Shown here: in pieces, positions 21,878 through 34,400 of the stretch
How positions within the stretch are numbered: position 1 is the first letter of the stretch
Layout: each line of letters starts with the position of its first letter
Assembly: GCA_963920575.1 (NCBI GenBank)
Contig: OY986969.1
Location: 6,693,076 to 6,757,075 of the forward strand
Origin: Narthecium ossifragum
Lineage: Eukaryota > Streptophyta > Magnoliopsida > Dioscoreales > Nartheciaceae
DNA: 64,000 nucleotides
Direction: 5' to 3'
Program-made: the position numbers and the translations under genes
Notes under the pieces: generated by a model
Database searches by the model: none
The model's input: only the letters and a program-made list of their open reading frames with translations
What the model was told of the DNA's origin: nothing

Positions 21878-24509
21878 TGTCACACCTCAACCCAAAAAAC
21901 CCATTCGGTCCGGGACGTGAGGGGCATCATAGTAATTTCTAATAAACTACTATCTACAACATTTCTCGATTAATATTAGAGTAAACAAGATTACATAATT
22001 ATACAAATCTCATATTTATACAATTTGTTAATCGAATACGGATTCATGAACATCTAATCCTCAAAGAGAGAAAGTATACATTTAATACATCTATCAAAAG
22101 TAATCTATAACTATAGGATCTATAACAAAAGGAACTGCTGAAGCTGCCCACACCTCAGGATCCTCGAGAGCCTCCTGAAGTCACTGCGCCACCAAAAGCC
22201 TGTCCAGTTGGTACTACAGAAGAAGAGCTGACGCCTGCACTTGTAAATGCAACCCGGATAGGAGTGAACAACAAAGCTCAGAAGGGTTGTACTCTATGTC
22301 ACATAGAAAGAAAAGGGAACTACAAAGTCCCGGGTTCCATCTCATCTCTAGGGGAAAACACATGTCACATCCACCGCCTACCCCAGGGCACGCTCTACTG
22401 TGGCCTCCACTGTCAACAGTCATCCCTCTCAACAACCAAGCACTCTAGCCCTGAAACAACATGGGTAGAACCTATGGCGGCACGTAACTTCTCCTAATAA
22501 AATGAAACCGAGACTGAGACTGGAACACTAGAGCGAGCTTTACACCTCAATCAGAGTAATTGTAGTCAACTAGACAAAGCCTCGATAATATCAGATCATC
22601 ATAACAATTCACGCCCTAAACCTTGCTACCCAGCCTCGGCCCTTAGGCTAGATCCGAGCTGCTCGAACCCTCGGATCGGCGATCAACCCATTGCCCACGT
22701 TCTAACCTTTTGCTTCTAATGCAATCAAATGCATGCAATGCTCATACACACAAGAATAACATTATAAGCATGCAACTGTCACAACACTATACAGGGCTAG
22801 CGCGTAGCATATAGCTCTCCAAAAGGGTAGACATAGCAAAGGTCTAAGCAACAACTAAATATTACAATAGTACAACTGCGCCCACGGACCATTAACAAGC
22901 AACTACACATCAATCTAAATTTCGGCATTACAACGACATAAATAAACATCTCCTGAAATTCCTACAACGGAGTACACCCTCGACCACACAATACAACAAG
23001 AATAATAAATACAATTTACATAATCCAAGGCACACCTTCAGCCATTTATCTATCTAACATCCCAAGGAGCATGACTCCCTTGCTTCAACCACGAGCCCCA
23101 CACGGGCTTAGATATACATCTATACATGCATACGAGAGTCATATTCATAACTAGGCATAATTCACAATTTATGTGCTAATCAAAGGGTAAAGGTTAGCAA
23201 CCAAACAATAAGATTATGCATTTTCGGATTAGCTACAGTAGCTATAATTAACGGTCTAAAAATCTCCAAAATGAACATGCAGGACCTAGGTGTCACTAGG
23301 AACCTTAATTGCATGATTCTAGAAAGATTAAACATCATGAATTCCAAAATCCACTAAGATTATGCATTTTCGGATTAGCTACAGTAGCTATAATCGGAGG
23401 CGGTGAAATCTTCACAATTTGAAGATTCCAAATTAAACATGGGCAGGTGTAGATTTGCATGTTAGAAATATGCTGACCAATAATTGGATTAATTACATGA
23501 TTAAAACTCCCATAAATCACTAATCAAAACACTAATTACTTACTAATCACTGCCCGTCTCAGATTCGAAGGAAAACCACTACAAATTGTAGAAAACCCCA
23601 AAAATTATGAAACCAGATGGAATTGAAAGAAGATTCGATGATCTATAACTTTCATCTTGAAAGTTACTGGAGATCATGCTCACACAGCTCAGAAATCGAG
23701 CTTGAGCTAGACTGTTCATCAAAGAACAGAACACCGACAAAATCCGGGAAAAACTTGCTAAAATCCGGATAAAACCACTATCAAATCGCATGAGGCTTCA
23801 ATCAGTTACTAAGCATGCATCTAGGAACTAATTAGTGCAAAGAAAACCAAGGATTAACTAACCAAACCCTTACCTAAGCTTAACCCAAGGTTAAGGTAGA
23901 AGCCCTACCTTAAACGCTAATCCGGCCTTCAATCCTTGCTAAACCGCCGTACTCCATCGCCTTCGCCGTCTCCAACTCACCGGAGAGCCACCGGGAAACG
24001 TCCAACGCCTCTGCCCACGCACGACGGGGAGAAGAGAAGAGGGGGAAAGGAGAAGCCGCGGGGGATCGAGGGAAAGGAGAGGAAAGAGGAGGGGGTTAGG
24101 GACGGGTGTGACCGGCAATGGTGGTGAAGAAGCTCCGGAGGAGAGGAGAAGCCGGCGCGGTCGCGAGCGAGGAAGAAGAGAAAGGGGATAGGGCGCGAGG
24201 AAAACAGGGAAGGAAGAGGAAAAGAAAAGAAAAGAAAGAGAGTGGGGATTATAGTAAAGCTGAGATTTAATCACGGCCGTCTGTTTCGATCTTTTTCGAT
24301 TGAACTCCGATCTTTAGATCGAGAGCGCCTATAAAGATCTAATCAATCACATACATCAATCCAATGCAGGTGTGAAACCGACCTTCAAGGCGCAATTTAC
24401 CAAATTTCTTTTGGGTTGTTTGCGATCAACCTTATCATGAAACAATGTCAAACGGGCCAGACCCTCGATCTAACGCAGTCGGACCGGATTGGAGGAACGG
24501 GTTCTCACA
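21878..24509 (-). repeat. Solo LTR of family T (Tekay-like), copy A
   Basis: On the + strand it starts TGTCACACCTCAACCC and ends GGGTTCTCACA (2632 bp). The flanking 5-mers are attca (21873-21877) and atgca (24510-24514), one mismatch. It shares with copies B and D both the start and the end block ('gtgtgaaac...cgacc', 'aaggcgcaatttacc'). The sense strand is probably minus: family copy D has a TATATAAA box on that strand, and the LTR then ends GGGGCGTGACA, a common end before a tRNA-Met PBS in plant Ty3/gypsy elements. There is no internal domain. Confidence 0.72.
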
Positions 24510-25492
24510 ATGCACAATTGAAAGAAGTTCAATTATGCATAGGAGAGAGAACAAAGAAAGAGAGAAGGGAGGGAATACGAGAGAATAGGGGAGAGAGAGA
24601 CAGAGAGAACGAAGAAGAGAGGATAGAGAAAATTGTGTGTGTGTGTGGGTGGTGGTGGTGGGGGGGGGGGGGGGGGGGGGGGGGGAGAAGAAATAGGAGA
24701 GAAGAGAGAGATTCGAGGAGAGAGAGAGAGAGAGAGAGAGAAAATAGGGGAGAGAATAGAGGAGAGAGAGATTCTACAAAAGAGAGGATAGGATAGAGAG
24801 AGAGAACATAGGGAGAGAGGAGAGAGAGGATGAGAGAGAATATGAAACAAGAACATGGTTTTGCTGAGGTGATAAAACCAATCAAAATTGAGTAAATTAG
24901 GACCACGAATGATCCGGTTTACCGTGTATAAGAGTATCGAATGGTGGGGGCATTACTGTACCATTAGTTTTGTACTTGTTTCCACACTCTAATTAAGCTC
25001 CCAGGGCATTTCCCTTGTTCTTCTCCATTGATTTCAAACCAACCCATTACTCAAACTACTGAAATCCTTATTTTAATAGTCAATTCAACCCTCAACACAT
25101 TAGATTTTGAATTCTTTTGAGATACAAAGTTGCAATCCTCTAAGTCCTCTTTCCAACACAAAAATTCACCACGATCAGAAGTCGGATTAGAAAGTTACGC
25201 TCCAATTACTCGAGCTGAGACAATAATTAATTGCATGCGCAATTTGCAAAAAGGCTCGTACAATCATTTGACATCAGGATAAACCACATCCCAGCAGCCA
25301 ATTTTAGAACATTTACCACCGAAAAAAACCATGCAACCATCTTTCTGAATGTTTATAAATTTTTACTACAGCATATTTACATAAAAATATTATTCGTCGG
25401 AGTTTATAAACAAAAAGTAAATAGTTCCAAACAAAAGCAGTAGCTAATTCGACAAAATGCATAGTAACAAAAAATAGGGAACAGAAAACCAA
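24510..25492. other. Gene-free stretch: GA-rich low complexity and poly-G run
   Basis: 24540-24840 is GA-rich, with (GT)n and a 26-base G run at 24660-24685. The remainder, up to the last exon of AIG1 gene 1, is A/T-rich. The last ~70 bases (from about 25425) resemble the sequence just past the stop codon of AIG1 gene 2 (near 48530-48634), so they probably hold the 3' UTR of gene 1. No gene is seen. Confidence 0.5.
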
Positions 25493-28400
25493 CTAAAAAG
25501 GAGGCTGGATGCCACTGGCTACTAGCCCAATCCTAGCAACCACTCCTAAAATCAGCCCCAAGGAGTCCAGAAAAGGTGTCAGTGACGTTTTATACTTGCG
25601 GAATTCTTCCTTTTCTTTCTGAGCTTTCTCCAAATTCTCCCTCAGCTGATTTATGTCATCTGACAGACGCGACACATCATGTAATTTCGTCTCGGCATCC
25701 TGAGCACGCTTTTTGGATTCCGAAAGAGCAGCCAGCGCTTCCGCCAATTGCTCCCGGGCAATCTTTTCTGCTTTGTCTCTTTCAGCACGCTCCTCGGCCA
25801 GTTGTTTCTCAAGTTCTTCCAGATGAGTTTTCATCTTCCGCTCCATCTACAAATAGAGGAAAAAATATGAAGATTAATTGTAGCTTGATGGAAAACAAAG
25901 GTGAGTACGTAAGTAGAGCAAACATGATTACACGTGAGAAGTGATTAGGGTACATGTCACGTAGGCATGTGCATCATACATGACCACATTCAATGGTCCA
26001 GATCTACTCACATCCACTGGTCTCCATCACATAAGCCAATAATACATGGCCACCTCATCCATGTTCAGTGTACATGGCTGAAATGCACACTGCACATGGA
26101 TGAGGTGGTTATGTATTATTGGCTTATGTGATGGGGATCAGTGGATGTGAGTAGATCTGGACCATTGAATGTGGTCATGTATGATGCACATGCCTACGTG
26201 GCATGTACCCCAATCACTTCTCTTAGACGTATTAATTAACAACTCTGAGGTTCCTTCTACATGGACATGCACATGCTGCATGCCGTACATAATGTCGTGC
26301 CAACATATATACATACTCAAAATATTGACAAACATGCAAAAAGCTGGGCGTTTCTCATGTTTCTATATGCTCTTCAAATAAAGCTCCATGAAAAAGCTGG
26401 AGAAAATGAAAAAAATGTAACTCTATGTGAAACAAAGGAGAAGATATGATACGATGCATTTAGAATTGGAACGTTTCTTCCTCGTGCACACATGCATGTC
26501 TGTCACCGTAAAAAATTCTAGTTTTTGGTTGCTTTCGACATAACCGAAGTATTTCAGTCATAACTCTCACATTCGGTCTTCAAAAAGGGTGATTTATGGA
26601 CCAATGGAAAAAGAACACGGATATCTACAATTTTGTTGTTGATGAGATCTCCAAATTCAAACGTTTGGTATGTCAAACATGCTGTCGAAGTGAGTGGCAA
26701 TTTAGTAAATACCTAGTCAATTTACCCATTCGACGGTCGACCCTCGACGCATGACTCCCATCCTGAGATCTTCATGATCTCTAGGTCGAGCAATCACAAA
26801 GCTAAGATGTAATATACTTACTCCACGTGGCTTTATATCTCGAGCCATGTCGACGTCGACGTCAAGTCATAACCCTAAATATCCTATCTCGTCGCTTTCA
26901 ATACAGTCAATGTATTTTGACCATAACTTCTTCATCCAAAAACCAAATGATCTGACTCTTACACCGTTGGAAAGCTGATCGAAAGATCGACAACTTTTAT
27001 TCTTGCAATTTACCAAATTCTGATGATAGAAGGGTCCGGAATGCAACTCAACCACTTTCGACATTGTCATAATGTTTTGATCATAACTTCTTCATTCAAT
27101 GCCCAAATGATATGATTTTTGGACCGTTGGAAAGCTAATTCAAATATATACAATCTTGGTTCGATGTAGTTTATCAAATTTTGATAATTACATGAACCGA
27201 AATGCAATTAAAAATCCTAATGAGAATCTCATAAATTTTCAGAAAAGTAGTGAACGTTATGAAAAGCTAGCAGATCATGGGAGTGATCAAAGGAGATCAT
27301 GGGGCAACCGTTAGTGATCTTGAAGGAAATCAGAGATTATGGGAACAGTCAATGGAGATCATGAGAACAGTTAGAGAAGTTAGTGCGTATCATATATAAA
27401 TAGCTTGTTAGAAGGGAATTGTAAAAGAAGACATGACTTATCAATGAAAACAACAGTTTCTTCTATCTCTTTCATTACTCTTTCTACCTAGGAACTCTAT
27501 ATAGTAGTAGGAGTAGCCATTACTCTAGCAGTACTCTACATAGGAGTAGGAGTAGTCGTTACCCTTATCTCTAAGAGTAGTTGAACAGTACTCTTAAGAG
27601 TAGTTTAATCATCCCAGTAACTACTAGTAGTAGTAGTTTAATCATCCCGGTAAATACATGCACAGAACACCCGAAATTCTTCTTGAGTTAAGGCACAGTA
27701 GAACCTTCACCTTTGACCCTCGCGTCGGTTGGCACACCTCACGTGCCTGACGACCCAACACCCCTCATCTCGGGTGCTGGTTTTCCTTTTTTGTTTCTTT
27801 TTTAGGAAACAATGTCCCTTAAATACATACACAAAATATTGTGAAAAGAGCCAAAAACTATGCTGCAGATATGCTTGAAGCCGCATAAATGCTTTTAAGT
27901 AATTTTTTTTGTCAAGACATCCAACATTTCAGTCTATCAATCATATATGTTCTGTATTCATTGTTCAAGCTTGTAAAAAATAAGTTAATGAACGTTGCGG
28001 CAAAGTCTTACTGTGTGTAGTGGTGCGAGAACAGATGAACTGGAATGGGCTATGGGTTTGTCGGTGAAGGCAAAGACTGTGTTGCATGCTGAAATGCTCG
28101 CAATCTAAATTCGACTATGGCCACTGGCCAGTGTCGGTGGAGATAGCGCGTGATATCTGGGCTGAAGCCTAGAGTTCTGATTCGTTGGTTTTCATGCACA
28201 TCCCTAGGATGAGTAATTGTAAAACCAATAGTGTAAGCGGAGTCAAAGCCCCTCGAGTTGGGTTCTAGAGGACGGTTTGGCACGTTGGAGAGGATACTGT
28301 AAGTGGTTAATTAGCCTTTGTTGGCTCATCTCATCAAAAAAAAAAAGAAAGGAAAAATAGACTTCTGTGTAGGGGTGCAAATCTAGCTCAGAACTCGAAA

Positions 28401-31400
28401 ATCGCTCAATATCAACTGGAGCTTGAGCTCGGTAACAGCTCGTTCGATGTTGGCTCGATCTTTTTAGAGCCAATAATGAGCTGGGGTCAGCTCGATCGAT
28501 ATCGGCTCGATCCAGCTCGAATATTTAAAATTATATGTTATTATTTATCTTTTACATACTTAAATATGATGATTCAGATTTTATATATTTATTCCAAGAT
28601 TTTCTATACTTATCTTAGATCTACTAGTATATGGTCTCTCAGCCGTTGGTCTAGAGATCAATGGAAAAAATCTTTCTCAACGAGGCATATATATATCTAT
28701 CCATATATATCTAATATTTTTGTATCTTTTCTCTATTTATCCTAAATATATTAGTATATGAGTTCCTAGACATTAGATCTTATCTCCCGCCTCTTTCTGT
28801 CGCCTCCCACTCCATCTCCCTCTATGTGAGAATTCCCCAAGAGGTGGATTGTCTAGATTCGGCATCTTGAAGGTGATATTCGCCTTGGGGCGTCTGACTG
28901 AGTCGGATGGTCGAGTAAGAAATTCCACAACGCTTGAGTGTGGATTGGGGACATATGTATGTTAATCACATTTTATAACAACACGCATTTTAAAACCGTG
29001 ATGACAGTGATTCCGTCAAAAAACTCCAGGTTAAGCGTGCTTGGCGTTACACTCTATCTCTCAGGGCGGCGAGCTCTTACTCCATCAGATTTTTTCTTCC
29101 CGGATCTCTCCGCTTCATGGCCGGCCCGGCGAGATCTCATCCATTAGATCAAATCTTCCTCCTACCGAATCTCTTGGGCCGCTTGGCTATGATCCTCGAG
29201 CAACTCGATATAGCTTGATAGTAGCTCGAGCTCAGACCAAGCCGAACATGAGCTAGGTTTTTCAACTCAAAATCCTTATCAAGCCGATCATGAGCGGAGC
29301 CTAGCTCGCTCGAGATCTCGTCCATTAGATCAAATCTTCGTCTCACCGAATCTCTTGGGCCGCTTGGCTACAATCCTCGAGCAGCTCATATAGCTCGATA
29401 GTAGCTTGAACTTATACAAAGCCGAACATGAGCTGGGCTTTTCGGCTCGAAATCCTTATCAAGCCGATCATGAACGGAGCCTAGCTCGCTTGATATCTCG
29501 ATATCGGCTCGTTTACACCCTTAACTGTGTGTGAGTTGCATATCTCGCTTAAATGACAGTTTCAAGCGAGCTATCGGCTCGTTTACACCCTTAACTGTGT
29601 GTGAGTTGCATATCTCGCTTAAATGACAGTTTCACTGCCTTCATTCCATATTTTATTACAATCTAAGAAAAATCTAAGAAATGAGAAAGTGGTTATCTCT
29701 AGTGAAAACAGCTGTGAACATTGATGGGAAGTGGTTCAAACCGAAAGACTAACAGGGAAAAGTTTACCATTGATTGAAATTAACTTGGTAATGGCCACCT
29801 ATTAAACACTGACAGGAAGTGGTTCAAACCAAAAGGCCAATAGGGAAAAATTTACCAATGATCGAGATAAACAAAACAAATGATGTCTTTATTTCACATG
29901 TAAATGCAGATAATGCAACCTGTACAAAGTTCATGTGATTTGCTGTTCAGAATCTGGAGGGCCTAATACGAACAAGTAATTGAGTCGATAAAGTAACAGG
30001 GAAGATGATAGGATCTTATCGGTAAACACGAGATCCTACTCGCGTGATGGATAGTTTCTCCTCTCTTGATGGCAGAGGAAACCCCAAGCTCCCAATTGAT
30101 GACTAGAAGACGACCCCTTTCCTTGTTGTATTATGATAGCATAAAAAAATACAAAGCCCTAACTCCCCCTTTTTATAGTCAAAGCAAACCCTACTCTCCA
30201 ACTAGGTCCTTACCAACTCGACTCCTAAACCGCACGCCACAACCCAGCGCCTGGCTCGACCTCCTACAAATAAAGTAACTACTAATCCAAAATAGATTCC
30301 AACCCATCATACTAGACTCCTCCTACTAGACTCCTCAAACCCAAACCTCATGCCACATGTAACGCCGGTTTGGTATAGGCACTCGGCTAGAACGTCGAAT
30401 CCTATCATTCTCTCCCTTTGGAAGACATACCTTGTCCTCAAGGTCAAGTATAGAGAATTGCCGTCGTAGTGCATCGACCTCTTCCCAAGTTGAGTCTTCA
30501 GCACCCAAGGATCTCCAACGCACTAACGCCTCGGCTACGTACCTCCGACCTTGCTTTACCCAGCGGTAGTCCAGAACTTCCTGTGGCTCCAAGGACGGTA
30601 CCCCTTCGTCCGTGCATGGCGGAACATCCGCCATTACCAGCACCTCCTTTCCCAATCTTCACCGTAGCAGCGATACATGAAACACTGGATGAATTTTAGC
30701 ATCTCCTGGCAGCAACAACTTGTAGGCAACCGGTCCCACCCTGGCTTCAATTTGATAAGGCCCAAAATACCGATTAGCAAGCTTCTGATGAATCCATCGG
30801 AAGACTGAACTTTGACGGTAAGGTTGTAACCGCAGGTACACCCAATCTCCAACTTCGAACTCTTCCATCCTCCTGTGAGCGTCTGCAAGCTGACGGTTTC
30901 GATTAATAGACTTGTATAAGTTGTCTTTTAAGAGCTTCAATACCTCATCTCTTTCACCCAATTCCCGATCCACTTCCGCAACTAGAGACGGTTTCAATTA
31001 ATAGACTTGTATAAGTTGTCTTTTAAGAGCTTCAATACCTCATCTCTTTCACCCAATTCCCGATCCACTTCCGCAACTAGAGAAACACCCGGCACATAAT
31101 GTGGAACTCCTAGTGGAGGTCGGCCATACAGAGCTTCAAAGGGCGACATTCCGGTGGGACTGTGATATGGTGTGTTGTACCAATACTCGCCCCAAGGAAG
31201 AAATGCCGACCATTTGCTCGGATTTTGGCTAGCAAAGCATCGAAGATATTGTTCAGGGCAGCGATTAACTACCTCTGTCTGTCCATCCGTCTGCAGATGG
31301 TATGCTGAGCTCATCTTCAGTTTCGTTCCTTGCATCTTGAAAAACTCATGGCAGAAACGACTCATAAAGACCCGGTCTCAATCACTGACGATGGAGTTTG

Positions 31401-34400
31401 GAATCCCATGTAGCCGTACTACTTGCTGTATAAAGGTTGCAGCCACTCCCGTCGCCGTATATGGATGGTTCAAGGCGATGAAGTGCGCATACTTGGTTAG
31501 CCTATCGACAATAACCATCACCACCTCCTTTCCTGATGACTTCGGCAACCCCTCAACGAAATCCATTGTTATCTCCTCCCAAACTTGTTGTGGCACAGGC
31601 AGTGGTTGCAGTGATCCTGCTGGACTTCGAGTCTCACTTTTGTTCCTCTGGCAGACGTCACAGGCGGGCACATATTGCTTCACATCCCGTCGCATTCCTT
31701 CCCACCAAAAATTCTGCTCCAACCTCTTATAAGTTCTCAAAAATCCGGAGTGTTCCCCTACCGGCGAATCATGGAATTCCTCCAATAGCCGTTGCCGGAT
31801 GTTGGATCCCGGTGGTACCACGACTCTGCCCGCCTTGCAGATCATGCCGTCCTTCAACGAGAATCGCCGCATCCTTTGTTCCCCATCGCTCGGGCCCCTT
31901 GTCGGGTCTCCCGCGGCTCCGATCCCCCCCGCGGTCTCTCCCCTTGTTGGTGTGGCAGCCGTCGCCGGCCCCAAGCCTGCGGCCTTCACCGGCCCCAAGC
32001 CTGCGGCCTTCACCGGCCCCAAGCCTGCGACCTTCACCGGCCCCAAGCCTGCGGCCTTCACCGGCCCCAAGCCCCCCGTGAGGTGCGCCGTGGTCCCGGC
32101 CTCCTCTATCTGCCGCCGTAGTCCTTGCAAATACGGATCCGTTACATTTGCTGCCTTCAAGTCTTCCCAAATCGCCGTTGTAGGAGCTGAAATCGCTTGG
32201 ACCTCCCCTGTTTGTGCTTCTTCTCCCAACCGCTGGGATAATGCATCGACCACCGTGTTCTCCTTCCCTGGTTTGTAGCGGATTTCATACTCATATCCCA
32301 GCAGCTTTGTCACCCATTTCTGCTGTTCTGGGGTGACCACTCTATGCTCCAAGAAGTACTTGAGACTTTTCTGACCTGTCTTGATGATGAACCGTCGCCC
32401 CATCAGATATGGCCGCCATACTCTTATCGCCTCCATGACTGCCATCATTTCCTTCGCATAGGCCGACCAGGATTTCTTTGTTAATGCAATAGCCTTACTG
32501 AGATAAGCAATGGGCCGCCCCTTCTGCATTAAGACCGCGCTAATGCCATCCCCAGAGGCATCGGTCTCCACGACGAATGTGTCGGAGAAGTATGGTAGCG
32601 CAAGCACTGGTGTAGTGGGCATGGTCGTCTTCAGCGCTTCGAAAGCCGCCGTAGCCACCATACTCCATCGAAACTGGCCCTTCTTCAACAACCTTGTTAG
32701 TGGAGCGGCGATCCTCCCGTAGTCCTTGACGAACTTGCGATAATAACCTGTTAGCCCCAGGAATCACCGTAGTTTGGTCACAGTCTTAGGGAGCGGCCAA
32801 TGCTTCATGGCGTCTATCTTTTTCGGGTCGGCTTGAACCCCTTTGCCGGTAATAATATGACCCAAGTACTCCACTTCTATTTCAGCAAATACACACTTCG
32901 AAGGTTTAATATAAAATTGGTTACCGGCTAAGATGTCCAGTACTAACCTCAGATGCTGCAAGTGATCCAACCAAGCCTTCTTGTACACCAGAATATCATC
33001 AAAGAAGACCAAAGGAAACCGTCGTAAATAGGGTTAGAAGAGCGAGTTCATGGCCGCCTGGAATGTTGACGGCACGTTGCACAACCCAAACGGCATGACA
33101 AGGTACTCATAATGACCGTTGTGAGTACGAAACGCCGTTTTGAAGATGTCCTCCTCATGGACTCGTATCTGATGGTACCCGGCTCTTAAGTCAAGCTTGG
33201 AGAAATATTGCACGCCATGAAGCTCATCGATCATGTCATCAATGGTGGGAATGGGAAACCGGTCTTTGATGGTGACTGCATTCAAGCCTCGGAGCTTGTG
33301 CAAAATCTCCAAGTGCCATCCTTCTTCTTGACGAGCAATACCGGTGAAGAGAATGGCCTATTACTGGGTCTGATATGTCCGGCCCTCAACATTTCTGACA
33401 CCTGCCGCTCGATCTCATTCTTTTGATAATGGGCATACCGGTATGGCCGAATATTGACCAGACCGGTTCCATCAGCTAATGGTATTTGGTGGACATGATT
33501 TGTCCTGGGTGGTAGCTCCTTGGGCTCCTCTAAGACGACAGCGAACTCCATCAAGATTTGTTGTACCTCCGTCGGGAACTGTGTCCGCCACTCCGGCCCG
33601 CCGTCCTCTTTCGGCACCACCTGCAAGGCAAATAACTCGCCACCCCCACGGAAGTCCCACTCAATCACACAACTGGAGGTGTTCTGTCGTACTGTAATTT
33701 TGTTAGTGGTAATAGTATAGTGTACGCCGCTCTTCTCAAAGCTCATTGTCATCGCCTTCCAGTTGTGAATCACATCCCCCATGCTGGCCAGCCAGTCCAC
33801 TCCCAGTACCACATCCAACCCCTTCAGAGGAATAGCATATAAGGTGATTTGAAACTCGTACCCTTGCAATCTGATGGTGACGGCGTCAAATCGTTCACGA
33901 TACTGGAGTCGTTCTCGACACTGGAGTCGTTCTCTGTTGGCGACCTTCACCGCGAACTCCTTGACTGGCGTGACCGCTAACCCCACTTTTTCGGCCAAGT
34001 CGTTACTGATAAAATTATGGGTTGACCCATTGTCAATTAGAACTGTGACCTATTACTTTCCGACTCGGCCGATCACCCGCATTGTGTGTGGCCCTGAGTA
34101 TCCTGTCAGCGCATGTAGTGATATTGCTGGGTCAGTCTGGTCGTCATCTACGTACACTTCTGTCTCTGCCTCTAATTCCACCACCTCTGTCGCTAGATCC
34201 ACTCGCTCCTCCTCATCGACTTCAAGCAAAAATGCATGGGGCTTTTGACACTTGTGGCCTGGTACAAACCGTTCCTCACAGTTGAAGCACAGTCCCTTCT
34301 CTCGCCGTTTTTGCATCTCATCCCACGACAGCCGGCGTACGGTGGGGCTTGGTCGACCCGGCGGTGTTGGCGTGAACCTGGGCCTTGCTGCTGCTTGCCC

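Noticed and set aside
24416..24906. Frames of Arg/Glu/Gly or Leu/Ser/Pro repeats on both strands
   Set aside because: They are translations of GA-rich low-complexity DNA, with no real protein features.
26490..27790. Endogenous pararetrovirus (caulimovirid) insertion
   Set aside because: The leader-like motif after the TATA and U5-like region prompted the thought, but no movement protein, coat or RT sequence is present nearby.
31536..32278. Pro/Ala-rich + strand frames over the 24-bp repeat
   Set aside because: They are shadows of the pol minisatellite read on the other strand.
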